Assembly (NCBI GenBank): GCA_028291545.1
Contig: JAQGHR010000086.1
Span: 62,001 to 126,000 of the forward strand
Length of the DNA: 64,000 nucleotides
Source: Planctomycetota bacterium
GTDB taxonomy: Bacteria; Planctomycetota; Planctomycetia; Isosphaerales; Isosphaeraceae
Reading direction: 5' to 3'
In this document: in pieces, positions 36,807 to 45,723 of the stretch
Layout of the letters: the number at the start of each line of letters is the position of its first letter
Position numbering within the stretch: position 1 is the first letter of the stretch
Made by a program: the position numbers and the translations under genes
The notes under the pieces: model-generated
Databases searched by the model: none
What the model was told of the DNA's origin: nothing
What the model saw: only the letters and a program-made list of their open reading frames with translations

Positions 36807-38318
36807 TCAACCTCGGAATACGACAGCCGGCTCCAGAACCATGACCCGTCGAATGCACAGGATGCTCGCCAGCACGCAGATCAAGACAATGGCCACCCCC
36901 GCGATCGGCAAGACGGGCCACCAGGTGAAGAACGCAAGCTCGCCGCCCTGGCTGACGATCCCGAAAAGCGTCGCCAGCCCCACGCCCAGGCCGTAACCGA
37001 GCAGACCGACGACCGTCGCCTGCAACAGGATCATTCCCACGATGCGCAGATTCGTCGCGCCCATGGCCTTGAGAGATCCGAACTGCTTGAGGTTTTCAAT
37101 CGTGAAGTTGTAGAACGTCTGCCCCGCGATTGCGGTCCCGACCAGGAAGCCCAGCAGGGTCGTGATGCCGAAATTGATGGGGATGCCGGTGTACTGGAAG
37201 TAGTACCACATGGTCTCCTTCATGAACTCCCAGCTCGTGCGCGCCTTCAAACCGGTCTGTGAGGCGATCCGCTCGGCCACCTCGCCCGGCTTCACACCGT
37301 CGGCGGTCTTGGCCAGGACATACGAGAGAAGCTTTCGCTCACGAGGCACATACTGCTTGGCCCGCGAGTACATGGTGTAGACGACCGGGTTCGATTGGAA
37401 CGTCCGGGTAGCCTCGCAAACACCCACGATGATCCCTCGATGATCGTTCATCTCGACCTCGCGGCCGACGAACCGCTTGTAAAACTCGCGTTGCGCGGCC
37501 CGATATTGCTCGTCGGGAGTTGGAAGTGATTCGGAGGACTTCGCGCGGCTAGCAAGATTGGTTATCCATCGCGAGATGGAATCACCGGCCTTTTGCCTCA
37601 AACCGGGCATCGCCGGCGCCTGGTCCCACTGCTCGCCGGGGAACAGTTTCGGTAGGCGGTTGAAGTCGATCAGGAGCGCGTCGGTCTTGCGAAGATCCGT
37701 CAGGCTGCCGACGAGGATCCGCTCGGGCGGTGGCGAGCCGACAAGTGAGGCATCGTCCACGCCCAGAAGGATCACCTGCTCGATCACATCCAGTGGCTTC
37801 TTGTCGCGGCCGATTGTCTTGAGCTTCAGTCGCGCGTTGCCTTTGTACAAAGGCACCGCCCACTCCACGCCCTCGACGCCTCGCACGCGGTAAAGATTCG
37901 ACTCGATCATCGGCTTCACGTCGTCAACGTAGCGGACGTTGGCGTCCATCACCCACAGGTCCGCCCCCCGGATGTCCTCCACCTGGCCGGCGGTGCGTCT
38001 CATGAGTCCGCAAAAAATCGAACCCTGTTGCGTGATGAGCAGCGCCGCGAAGGTCAGCCCCAGGACGATTCCGAAGAACTTGGCCTTATCGCCCGTGAGC
38101 ATCTTGAGCGCGATCCAGCTCATCTGCTGGGTGAACAGCAAGGCGCTAAAAATCGCGACGAGCGCGGCTCCTGCGTAGAGTAATGGGTTCCACGGCAAGA
38201 TCCCAAGCATGGGAACGCCGCGTGACTTCAAAATCATCAGGACGAGTAGGAGCGGCGTAGAGACCCCGGCAAGGATCCAGGCCGAGGGTCGGATCGTGTT
38301 GATCACGCGGTCGGTCAT
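36807..38318 (-). CDS. ABC transporter permease, FtsX/DevC type
   Basis: 503 residues from ATG 38318, with AAGGAG 8 nt upstream. The long frame upstream to 38525 overlaps tetR and is not credible. Two extra N-terminal helices (about 10-65) come first, then a MacB-like first helix (FGIVLGLTFAALLITQQGSIF), a large periplasmic domain (about 120-360) and three C-terminal helices with LKAMGATNLRIVGMILLQA, the FtsX motif. It works with the adjacent ATPase and adaptor. Start overlaps the tetR stop by 4 nt. Confidence 0.88.
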   Translation of the reverse strand: MTDRVINTIRPSAWILAGVSTPLLLVLMILKSRGVPMLGILPWNPLLYAGAALVAIFSALLFTQQMSWIALKMLTGDKAKFFGIVLGLTFAALLITQQGSIFCGLMRRTAGQVEDIRGADLWVMDANVRYVDDVKPMIESNLYRVRGVEGVEWAVPLYKGNARLKLKTIGRDKKPLDVIEQVILLGVDDASLVGSPPPERILVGSLTDLRKTDALLIDFNRLPKLFPGEQWDQAPAMPGLRQKAGDSISRWITNLASRAKSSESLPTPDEQYRAAQREFYKRFVGREVEMNDHRGIIVGVCEATRTFQSNPVVYTMYSRAKQYVPRERKLLSYVLAKTADGVKPGEVAERIASQTGLKARTSWEFMKETMWYYFQYTGIPINFGITTLLGFLVGTAIAGQTFYNFTIENLKQFGSLKAMGATNLRIVGMILLQATVVGLLGYGLGVGLATLFGIVSQGGELAFFTWWPVLPIAGVAIVLICVLASILCIRRVMVLEPAVVFRG

Positions 38319-39007
38319 CGCGGGTCTCCTTGCCCATTCCCAGCAGAAGTCGAAACGGGCGTTCGAGAATCCCGGTCCCCACAACCGATCGGCGGACCGA
38401 TCCCCAGCGCGGCGAGGGAGAAGCCGGTGATATGATCGGTCAGATAATCCAGATCCAGCCCGGCGAATGCGTCTGGTCCCACCAGTCGCTCGGCGATTGG
38501 TCTCGCCATCTTGTAATGAAGACATTGGCCGATGATGCTGAACGACGAGGCGATCAGTCGTTTCTCATCCGCCTCCGGACAGGCTCGTTGAAGGATCGCC
38601 ATCAATCGTTCAAATTTCGGCCGGATCACCTCGCGGACGAGCGTCTCCGAGGCGTGGGAAGGCTGAAGCATCTCTCGAATCATGAGCTTATGATGCCAGG
38701 AATCCCGATTGTCGATCGCCAGGACCCGCTCAAGGAAGTGGCGAACGTAGAGCCGTAGTTGCTCCGCCGCCGAATCGGCGGGGTTCATGCAGACCGGCTC
38801 CATGTCGACGCCACAACGATGGGACTCGATGACCGCCTGGACATAGAGCTTCTCCTTATCACCGAAGTGATAATTCACGGCGGCGATGTTCGCCTTCGCG
38901 CGCTCGATAATCGCCCGAATGGTTGCGCCTTCGAAGCCCTTCTCCGCGAATTCCTCCCCCGCGGCTTCCAGAAGTCTCGCCTTGGTCGTATCTTGCGCCT
39001 GACTCAT
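38315..39007 (-). CDS. TetR/AcrR-family repressor (CerR/CecR-like)
   Basis: 230 residues. The N-terminal HTH (KARLLEAAGEEFAEKGFEG, ATIRAIIERAKANIAAVNYHF, GDKEKLY) is canonical TetR. The C-terminal domain (YVRHFLERVLAIDN, LMIREMLQPS, SSFSIIGQCLHYKMARP) resembles the YbiH/CecR ligand domain. The C-terminus past residue 205 is a low-complexity extension. First gene of the efflux operon; a symmetrical operator-like site overlaps its promoter, which points to self-repression relieved by a transported compound. Confidence 0.9.
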   Translation of the reverse strand: MSQAQDTTKARLLEAAGEEFAEKGFEGATIRAIIERAKANIAAVNYHFGDKEKLYVQAVIESHRCGVDMEPVCMNPADSAAEQLRLYVRHFLERVLAIDNRDSWHHKLMIREMLQPSHASETLVREVIRPKFERLMAILQRACPEADEKRLIASSFSIIGQCLHYKMARPIAERLVGPDAFAGLDLDYLTDHITGFSLAALGIGPPIGCGDRDSRTPVSTSAGNGQGDPR

Positions 39008-39036
39008 CGATATCCTCGGAATCCGTCTCGCCGGAA

Positions 39037-39085
39037 TTCAAACAACTGTTTCAATCTAGTGTATGAATCGCCTGTTTTTCGTCAA
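39037..39085 (-). promoter_or_regulatory. Promoter and candidate TetR operator of the efflux operon
   Basis: On the minus strand TTGACG (39085-39080), a 16-nt spacer and TACACT (39063-39058) form a sigma-70-like promoter. Just downstream, overlapping the expected +1, lies the near-perfect palindrome TTCAAACAACTGTTTCAA (39037-39054; half sites AAACA/TGTTT, 16 of 18 positions symmetrical). It ends 30 nt before the tetR start codon. Binding of the repressor would block transcription initiation. Confidence 0.65.
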
Positions 39086-39208
39086 GAGCGAATCCGGGAA
39101 TCTCTGGGATTCGCTGCGATGGGTCGGCCTTCTTGACAAACAGGGCTTGCTTGCGCCCCCGCCAAGCCGTAGTGTCCGCCCTACCTGGGACTAAAGGACG
39201 ATCTTGCA

Positions 39209-40357
39209 ATGACCCGCACCGTGGCCTGCGTGGTGGGCACTCGCCCCGAGGCTGTCAAGCTCGCGCCGATCATCGCTCGATTGCGTCGGGAAGGCTCGCG
39301 TATCGCATGTTACGTGCTGGCCACCGGGCAACATCGTGGCTTGCTGGACCAAGCCCTTGCCGATTTTGACCTGCGGCCGGATCGAAATCTGGACCTGATG
39401 AGTCCTGGTCAGTCGCTCGCGGAGCTGACGGCTCGGGCTCTCGTGGGGCTGACCGCATCCCTCACTGAGCTTGCTCCCGATCTAGTTCTGGCCGTTGGGG
39501 ATACGACGACCGTTCTGGCGGCGGCGTTGGCTTCCCATTATCTGAGAATTCCCTTCGGTCACGTCGAGGCGGGGCTCCGAACCGGAGAGCCGTACCGGCC
39601 GTTCCCCGAAGAGAAGAATCGCGAGTTGGCGGCTCGGCTCGCGACGATCCATTTCGCTCCGACTGCCGCGGCAAGGGCGAATCTCTTGCGCGAGGGGATC
39701 GATCCCCGGTCGATCCACGTGACGGGCAACACGGTGATCGACGCTCTTCACATGACGCTTCGGCGTGTCGGCGTGCCGCCGATCGACCTTCCCGGGAGTC
39801 GATTCCTTCTCGTAACGGCCCATCGTCGCGAGAATTGGGGCCAGCCGATGCGAAACATTGCCGCCGCCCTTCGCGATCTGGTCGAGCGCGACCCGACTTT
39901 GGGCCTGGTCATCCCCGTCCACCCGAACCCCGAGGTTCGCCAGCCTCTCTTCCAGGCCCTGGAGGGTCATCCCCGGGTACGCCTGATCGAACCGATGCGA
40001 TATCCCGAATTCGTGGCGACAATGGCGGCGTCGGCCGCGATTCTTACCGATTCCGGCGGCGTTCAGGAAGAAGGCCCGGCCTTGGGGAAATCGGTCCTGG
40101 TCTTACGGCCGGAAACGGAGCGTCCGGAAGTGCTCGCGTCGGGGGGAGCCCGCCTCGTGGGCACCGAGAGGGCCGACATCGTAGCAGCCGTGGAATCCTG
40201 CCTGCGAATCGCTCCCGGCCCTTTCTCTCCCCCGGGATCGTCCCCCTACGGGGATGGTCTGGCGGCCGAGAGGATCGCGCGGGCGGTTGCCGTCCTGCTC
40301 AATCTGGACCCGGACATCTCGGGCGAGGCTCCCGCCCCGTGGCCGCCGGCCGATTGA
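39209..40357 (+). CDS. wecB: UDP-N-acetylglucosamine 2-epimerase (non-hydrolysing)
   Basis: 382 residues, normal length. VGTRPEAVKLAPII at the N-terminus, VAVGDTTTVLAAALAS-like LAVGDTTTVLAA, HVEAGLRTGEPYRPFPEEKNR and the C-terminal LTDSGGVQEEGPALGKSVLVLR are diagnostic. It interconverts UDP-GlcNAc and UDP-ManNAc in the cytoplasm for polysaccharide or glycan synthesis. It stands alone, with no wecC or glycosyltransferase adjacent, and is divergent from tetR. A GGA lies about 9 nt before the ATG. Confidence 0.95.
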   Translation: MTRTVACVVGTRPEAVKLAPIIARLRREGSRIACYVLATGQHRGLLDQALADFDLRPDRNLDLMSPGQSLAELTARALVGLTASLTELAPDLVLAVGDTTTVLAAALASHYLRIPFGHVEAGLRTGEPYRPFPEEKNRELAARLATIHFAPTAAARANLLREGIDPRSIHVTGNTVIDALHMTLRRVGVPPIDLPGSRFLLVTAHRRENWGQPMRNIAAALRDLVERDPTLGLVIPVHPNPEVRQPLFQALEGHPRVRLIEPMRYPEFVATMAASAAILTDSGGVQEEGPALGKSVLVLRPETERPEVLASGGARLVGTERADIVAAVESCLRIAPGPFSPPGSSPYGDGLAAERIARAVAVLLNLDPDISGEAPAPWPPAD

Positions 40358-40501
40358 CCGGGGGTTGACATCTGGTAGGATCGGAGTGATGTGCCCGCCA
40401 GCCGCGAGGTCGTGCCGGGGCTCTGGAGCTCCGGCATCGATTGACGTGTCGCTGTCGACCCATCGATCTGTTCACCATTCCGAACCGTGTTTGTACTTGC
40501 C

Positions 40502-40543
40502 GCGGGGCATCGAGGTCCCAAGCCTCGATTCTCTCCTCCCCGC
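40502..40543 (+). promoter_or_regulatory. Two-tier hairpin in the presumed rny leader
   Basis: Inner stem ATCGAGG (40509-40515) / CCTCGAT (40523-40529) with a 7-nt loop. Outer stem GCGGGG (40502-40507) / CCCCGC (40538-40543), separated by an asymmetric internal loop. It ends 86 nt before the rny start codon, so it is likely in the 5' untranslated region. It might affect stability or self-cleavage of the rny transcript. No U-run follows. Confidence 0.45.
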
Positions 40544-40629
40544 TTATCCCTACAAATCCGGCGGCGCCGGGGCGTCTCTCTCGCGCGCCGTGACCGGTTA
40601 TCTTCATAAGGGAAAGGTGGGGCCGTGTT

Positions 40630-42198
40630 GTGGACCCGCAAACGGTAAAGCTTCTTCTCGTACTCGTCGCTGGACTGCTCCTCGGGGCGGTCGGCACAAC
40701 CATTGCCTTGCGAGTACTTGCCCGGAAAGGGGTCCGATTCGCTCGCAGTGAAGCGCAAGAAATCCTGGCACTTGCCACGCTCCAGGTCGAGACACTCAGG
40801 AAAGAGTCCGACCTTCAGACCAAGGAGGAGGCGATCCGCCGTCGGGAGTCCATCGATCTCGAGATCGAGGATGCTCGAAAAGGCTTCCGGGAACAGGAGA
40901 AGCGACTGGAAAAACGCGCCGACGTGCTCGACCAGAAGCTCGACCTGATCAATAAGAAGGAGCGCGAATTCGAGTCCGTCCAACGCTATCTCGCCGAGCA
41001 GCAGGACGAGGTCAATCGTCGCAGTTCCGAGCTGAAGGAACTTCTTGCCAACCAGAGAGACGTCCTCCACCGGCTTTCCGGCCTGAGCAACGACGAAGCC
41101 AAGACGGCGCTCTTCTCTCGTCTCGAGGACGAGTTGAAGCACGAGGTCGGCGGTCTCATCCTCAAGCACGACCAGTTTCTCAAGGAAACCGCCGCTCAGA
41201 AGTCGCGGGAAATCCTTGCGACGACCATCCAGCGCTATGCCGCCAGCCATACTGCCGAGACCACCGTCAGCACGGTCGATATCCCCTCCGACGACATGAA
41301 GGGGCGTATCATCGGTCGCGAGGGTCGCAACATTCGCGCGTTCGAAAAAGCGACCGGCGTGGACGTGATCGTCGATGATACTCCGGGCGTCGTCATCGTT
41401 TCCGGATTCGACAACATCCGTCGCGAGATCGCCAAGATCTCGCTGGAAAAGTTGATCCTGGACGGCCGCATCCACCCGACGAGAATCGAGGAGGTCGTCG
41501 CGGAGACCCAGGAGGAGATGGAAGTCCACATCCGCGACCTCGGCCGCAAGGCCGCACAAGAGGCAAACGTCCCCGGTCTGCACGACAAGTTGCTGGACTA
41601 CCTGGGCCGACTCAAGTTCCGCACGAGCTATTCCCAGAACGTGTTGCAACACTCCATCGAGGTGGCCTATCTGACCGGAATGCTCTCCGAGGAGATCGGT
41701 TTCGACGGCCCGCTGGGCCGCCGCTGTGGCTTGCTTCACGATATCGGAAAGGCCGCCGACCACGAGATGGAGGGTGGCCACCCGGCGATCGGGGCCGAGC
41801 TCTGCAAACGGTACGGCGAACGCAAAGAAGTGGTACACGCCGCCCTGGGCCATCACGACGATCTTCGTACCGACACGCCCTACACCGTCCTGACCGCGGC
41901 CGCCGACGCCATCAGCGCCAGCCGCCCCGGTGCGCGTCGCGAGACGCTTGAGAAGTACGTTCGCCGGCTCGAAGAGCTCGAAGGTCTGGTCCACGGCTTT
42001 CCCGGAGTCGAGCAGGCCTACGCGATTCAGGCCGGCCGCGAGGTCCGCGTCATCGCCGATAGCCACTCGCTCGACGACGCCTCGGCGGCGAAGCTCTGTC
42101 GCGACATCGCGCATGCCATTCAGCAACAGCTAACCTACCCCGGCGAAGTCAAGGTGACGGTCTTGCGCGAGACACGAAACGTGGAGTTCGCGCGCTAG
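40630..42198 (+). CDS. rny: Ribonuclease Y
   Basis: 522 residues from GTG 40630 with AAGG upstream. An N-terminal membrane anchor ([22 protein letters not shown]) is followed by a long coiled coil (about 35-200), a KH domain ([20 protein letters not shown]), and an HD domain with [17 protein letters not shown] and [12 protein letters not shown] (HD near 373). It is a membrane-anchored endoribonuclease that starts mRNA decay. The ymdB-type gene two genes on reproduces the rny-ymdB neighbourhood known from Firmicutes, here with a membrane protein between them. Confidence 0.97.
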   Translation: MDPQTVKLLLVLVAGLLLGAVGTTIALRVLARKGVRFARSEAQEILALATLQVETLRKESDLQTKEEAIRRRESIDLEIEDARKGFREQEKRLEKRADVLDQKLDLINKKEREFESVQRYLAEQQDEVNRRSSELKELLANQRDVLHRLSGLSNDEAKTALFSRLEDELKHEVGGLILKHDQFLKETAAQKSREILATTIQRYAASHTAETTVSTVDIPSDDMKGRIIGREGRNIRAFEKATGVDVIVDDTPGVVIVSGFDNIRREIAKISLEKLILDGRIHPTRIEEVVAETQEEMEVHIRDLGRKAAQEANVPGLHDKLLDYLGRLKFRTSYSQNVLQHSIEVAYLTGMLSEEIGFDGPLGRRCGLLHDIGKAADHEMEGGHPAIGAELCKRYGERKEVVHAALGHHDDLRTDTPYTVLTAAADAISASRPGARRETLEKYVRRLEELEGLVHGFPGVEQAYAIQAGREVRVIADSHSLDDASAAKLCRDIAHAIQQQLTYPGEVKVTVLRETRNVEFAR

Positions 42199-42222
42199 GA
42201 TACATCCACGGTGGAGGTCGCC

Positions 42223-42882
42223 ATGAGGGGCTGGACGCTCGCCAGGTTCCTCGCCGCAATCGCTCTGCTGGCTGTGGGTTTCGCCGCCATCCGGGACGCG
42301 AGCGATACCAAGGCCTCCGTGGCCCTGGTCCTCACCTACGGGCTGCTCGTGCTCGCCAGCCTTGCCGCGCTGATCTCGCGCTTCCGCGACGGAGCGTCAC
42401 TCGGCTACGCGATCGTCGGATGGGCCGTCTTTCTCCCGATCTTCGTCCTCGCGAAGGCGGATCAGCCGTTGCCCACCGCCTGGGCCGTTGAACGGATGGT
42501 GGCCGGAATCCTGCCAACACCGAAGCCGCCTACGGGGGTCGGTCTCTACCGTTGGGGGCCGGCCTGGGGAGGTCAGGACTCGATCGAAAATCCCATCCCC
42601 GATGGCATGGTCTCGCTGGGCCCGAATGGAATGAGCGGGCTGGGCGCCGTGTATAACGGTATCAGACCCCGCAGAGACCCCGCGTTCGAACAGGCGATTC
42701 GCGCCTACAATATTCAGTTCGGCCACGCGGTTTTCATCGGCAGCTGCCTCGTTTGCTTCTGCTTCGCGACCCTCGGGGCGGTGATCGGCCAATATCTCTC
42801 CCAGCGCGAGCGAAGCGAGACCCATCGCCACGGCACACCGACCGTGGTTGGGCGTCCCTCTCCTTCGATACCCGAGGGATAA
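42223..42882 (+). CDS. Hypothetical membrane protein
   Basis: 219 residues from ATG 42223, which has GGAGG 5 nt upstream; a GTG at 42211 is in frame but lacks a site. Four probable membrane helices: three within the first 85 residues and one near 180 (VFIGSCLVCFCFATLGAVIG). The loop between the third and fourth holds Gly/Pro-rich text of about 90 residues. No known domain. Tightly packed between rny (24 nt) and ymdB (3 nt), so cotranscribed. Confidence 0.8.
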   Translation: MRGWTLARFLAAIALLAVGFAAIRDASDTKASVALVLTYGLLVLASLAALISRFRDGASLGYAIVGWAVFLPIFVLAKADQPLPTAWAVERMVAGILPTPKPPTGVGLYRWGPAWGGQDSIENPIPDGMVSLGPNGMSGLGAVYNGIRPRRDPAFEQAIRAYNIQFGHAVFIGSCLVCFCFATLGAVIGQYLSQRERSETHRHGTPTVVGRPSPSIPEG

Positions 42883-42885
42883 GCC

Positions 42886-43713
42886 ATGCCTCTGAACTTG
42901 CTCTTCATCGGCGACGTGGTGGGCTCTCCCGGTCGAAAGATCGTCGCCCAGGTGCTGCCTCGCATTATCCCTCGCTGGAACATCGGCCTGGTCGTTTGCA
43001 ACGCCGAGAACGCCGCGGGAGGCTCCGGACTGACGATCAACTGCCACGAAGAACTGGTCGATGCCGGCGTGGATGTCTTCACGCTGGGCGATCACGTCTA
43101 TCGCAAGGACGAAGTGTTTACCCTGTTCGATCGCGACGATCGCCTCTGCCGTCCCGCCAATTTCCCCGAGGATTCCCCCGGCGCCGAATCGGCGGTCGTT
43201 GAGGCGAAGGACGGGACTTCAGTCGGTGTATTCACGCTCCTCGGTCGAACGTTCATGCGCCCGGTCGATGACCCCTTTCGTGCGGCCGATCGGGTCCTGG
43301 AACGCCTGGGCGCGTCGGCGAAAGTCATCCTCGTCGATATCCATGCCGAGGCGACCAGCGATAAACAACTCCTCGGCCGTTACCTGGATGGCCGGGTCTC
43401 CGCTGTGCTCGGAACCCACACCCACGTCGCGACCGCCGACGAGCAAGTCTTGCCGCGAGGCACGGCCTATCAGACCGACGTCGGCATGACGGGTCCGTAC
43501 GACTCCATCCTCGGCCGCCGATACGACCGGGTGCTGGCGTCAACGCTTTCGCATGTGCCCTGTCATTTCGACGTGGCCACCGGAGATCCTCGACTCTGTG
43601 GCGCCCTGGTCGAAGTCGATCCAGTGACCGGGCGAGCCCTGAGTATCCGTCGGGTTTCCATCGATGGCGAGGAGGCGAGGCGACTCATGACCGAAGGAGG
43701 CGAGATCAGGTGA
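42886..43713 (+). CDS. ymdB: YmdB-type metallophosphoesterase (TIGR00282 family)
   Basis: 275 residues. Metal-binding motifs in order: FIGDVVGSPGR, CNAENAAGG, LGDHVYRK, VDIHAEATSDK, GTHTHVATADE and TDVGMTGP. In Bacillus YmdB the third motif is GNH, whereas here Asn is replaced by Asp (GDH), a conservative change of a metal ligand. YmdB hydrolyses 2',3'-cyclic nucleotides and affects biofilm and RNase Y-linked regulation. The gene starts 3 nt after the membrane protein in the rny cluster. Confidence 0.93.
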   Translation: MPLNLLFIGDVVGSPGRKIVAQVLPRIIPRWNIGLVVCNAENAAGGSGLTINCHEELVDAGVDVFTLGDHVYRKDEVFTLFDRDDRLCRPANFPEDSPGAESAVVEAKDGTSVGVFTLLGRTFMRPVDDPFRAADRVLERLGASAKVILVDIHAEATSDKQLLGRYLDGRVSAVLGTHTHVATADEQVLPRGTAYQTDVGMTGPYDSILGRRYDRVLASTLSHVPCHFDVATGDPRLCGALVEVDPVTGRALSIRRVSIDGEEARRLMTEGGEIR

Positions 43714-43728
43714 GCTTGTCCCTCCGCC

Positions 43729-44706
43729 TCAAATCAACCCTTCGATTCGCTCGACCCCGCGCTGCAACCCCCGTAGCGATGCGTTCGGGTCCTCGAAGAC
43801 GATGCGATCGACGAAATGCCACTTCAGCCACCGACCGCCTCCGAGCAGTGAGCTGGACCGTTCGAAGGCCTCGATCAGCATCATTTCGGCCGAATCCAAC
43901 GGCCGCACCCGCGCGTAAGCCGCCAGTGCCTCACCGCGCAGGACGCGATCCGGCTCGATCCAGTCCGCGATCAGGCGCGCCAGGTCGGCGGCAACCGTAT
44001 CGATCCCCATCGCCCCGAAGTCGACGAGTCCCGTGAGCACGTCTCCGGTAAAGAGAAAGTGCTGGGGGCGTGCGTCTCGGATCACCGTTTGGACACGTGT
44101 CTTCGATCCCGCGAAGCGTGAGATTTCGGCGTCGATGCCTGGCGCGACCACGGACGCGAGGTCGAGCCATCGCAGGGCGAGTTCACGACGTGGATCGGGC
44201 GGGTGAGCCAGCACGACTTGTCTCCAGGAAGTACTATCGCCCCCGAGGAGTTTTCTTATCTCTCGCGAACGGTCCGCCAGACCCGGGCAGAACAATTTCA
44301 CCTCGGACGGTCCCATGACCTGGTGAAAGGCGGCCAGGCCCGACATCGCGGCACGAACCTTCGCGATCGGTGGCGGCAACTTCAGGTCGGCCTCGCCGGG
44401 CATCCAGCGGCACACCTCCCAGAAGATTCCGTTCTCCGCCTGGAAGGTGGCACCATCAATCGCAGCGAAAGGGGCGGCGACAAAGTCGAGCCGATCGGCC
44501 CGCTTGAGCCAGCCATGGATCTGCGCCAGATGCGTTCGGGTAACGCCCGGCGGCCAGGCGCGAGCGACCGTCGGCCCAAGTTGAGAGCGGAAGCGCCAAA
44601 GCCTCGCACCGCTCAATCCACCCGCATTTCCGAGCGATTCGGGCGGTGTTAGGGGCCTGATTGCGGCCGGATATCTGCTCAGAACGGTAGCGAGTGAAGC
44701 AATCAT
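43729..44706 (-). CDS. Phosphotransferase (aminoglycoside phosphotransferase/kinase-like fold)
   Basis: 325 residues from ATG 44706, which overlaps the plsC stop as ATGA. The catalytic loop VIRDARPQHFLF keeps the Asp but replaces the usual His (HGD) and Asn, and LTGLVDFGAMGIDTVAADLARL supplies the metal-binding DFG-like Asp and following Asp. The N-terminal lobe (about 1-110) is shortened, and no clear glycine loop is seen. Likely a small-molecule kinase; an altered or weak kinase is possible. Cotranscribed with plsC, so a lipid or envelope substrate is conceivable. Confidence 0.75.
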   Translation of the reverse strand: MIASLATVLSRYPAAIRPLTPPESLGNAGGLSGARLWRFRSQLGPTVARAWPPGVTRTHLAQIHGWLKRADRLDFVAAPFAAIDGATFQAENGIFWEVCRWMPGEADLKLPPPIAKVRAAMSGLAAFHQVMGPSEVKLFCPGLADRSREIRKLLGGDSTSWRQVVLAHPPDPRRELALRWLDLASVVAPGIDAEISRFAGSKTRVQTVIRDARPQHFLFTGDVLTGLVDFGAMGIDTVAADLARLIADWIEPDRVLRGEALAAYARVRPLDSAEMMLIEAFERSSSLLGGGRWLKWHFVDRIVFEDPNASLRGLQRGVERIEGLI

Positions 44707-45533
44707 GGCGAGGCGAGTTGCGCTTCCGGACAAGGAATTCCTGACTGATCGCGTAATGCTCGAAGCGCGGACATGATGCGCTCGGTCGCCTCGGCCAGAT
44801 TGATGCGTTCCCGATCGTGACCGACATCGGGGCCCGTGAGGTCGGAGAGATCGATCGGCGGACCGAAGACGAGCCTGGCGCGTGACGGAGTGGTCAGCGA
44901 TGCGCCGATCTCGTTCGTCGGCGGTGTTCCTCGAATATACGCCGGGATGACCGGAACCCCGGAACGAAGGGCGATGAACGCCGCTCCGGGCTTGGCGTCG
45001 AGGAACTCTCTCCCGGAGGTGGGATTGATCCGGCCTTCCGGGAAGATCGGCAGGACGCGGCCCTCCTTCAAGACGCGGAGGGCTGTGCGGATTGCCGTCT
45101 GATCGCGTCCGTCACGCTTCACGGGTATGCAGCCGATGGCGACACAGAAGGGATGGTAAACCCAGTAGTCGTAAAACTCTTGCGCGACCATGAAGCCGAG
45201 CACCCGCCTGGTTCCGCACTGAAGGATCAGGTGATCGATTCCGCAGGTATGATTCGCGACCAGGATGGCCGGTCCCGTGTCCGGCAACGGCGGTTCGTTC
45301 TCGACCTGAAGTTGATGCCAGACGCCGCAATAGAGTTGATTGATCCACCAGAGGGGTCGCAAGTGAAGCGGCATTTCCGGCTTCGGCGCGGACCAGATCC
45401 GAAAAATCATCCGCAGGTGGCTCCTGAGCCGCTGGTAGTTTCGGCCCTCCAACCTGGGCTGGCGCCCGGGCAGTACCAGCCGGGGCAGAAGGAGCAAGAG
45501 CACCGATCCGGCTATCAGAGCAAAGGGAGACAT
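44703..45533 (-). CDS. 1-acyl-sn-glycerol-3-phosphate acyltransferase (PlsC family)
   Basis: 276 residues from ATG 45533; the frame extends to 45638, but the hydrophobic anchor (SPFALIAGSVLLLLLPRLVL) begins at the chosen start. Acyltransferase motif I is NHTCGIDH (NHxxxxD variant), followed by GCIPVKRDG, motif III FPEGRINP and the late PVIPAYIRGT. It should transfer acyl groups to glycerophospholipid precursors or related acceptors at the inner membrane. First gene of a two-gene leftward operon. Confidence 0.88.
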   Translation of the reverse strand: MSPFALIAGSVLLLLLPRLVLPGRQPRLEGRNYQRLRSHLRMIFRIWSAPKPEMPLHLRPLWWINQLYCGVWHQLQVENEPPLPDTGPAILVANHTCGIDHLILQCGTRRVLGFMVAQEFYDYWVYHPFCVAIGCIPVKRDGRDQTAIRTALRVLKEGRVLPIFPEGRINPTSGREFLDAKPGAAFIALRSGVPVIPAYIRGTPPTNEIGASLTTPSRARLVFGPPIDLSDLTGPDVGHDRERINLAEATERIMSALRALRDQSGIPCPEAQLASP

Positions 45534-45723
45534 CAGCGTCCTGGTTCTTGAGGCTGGGGGCTCGAACGCGTCAAGCGACCATTTCAGCAGGACGGCCCCC
45601 TCGATACTAGATCGTGCCGCCGTACTTGCATGGTACACCGCGCAAGGCGATAATCTGTGAAAAGCGCATCAAGATCGCCCCGTTTTTCCTGTGTGACCCA
45701 CAACTTCCATCGGGGGAACCGCG

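Noticed and set aside
40246-42126. 626-residue leftward frame opposite rny
   Set aside because: It is the antisense shadow of rny; that strand shows no domain, while the plus strand has a complete RNase Y.
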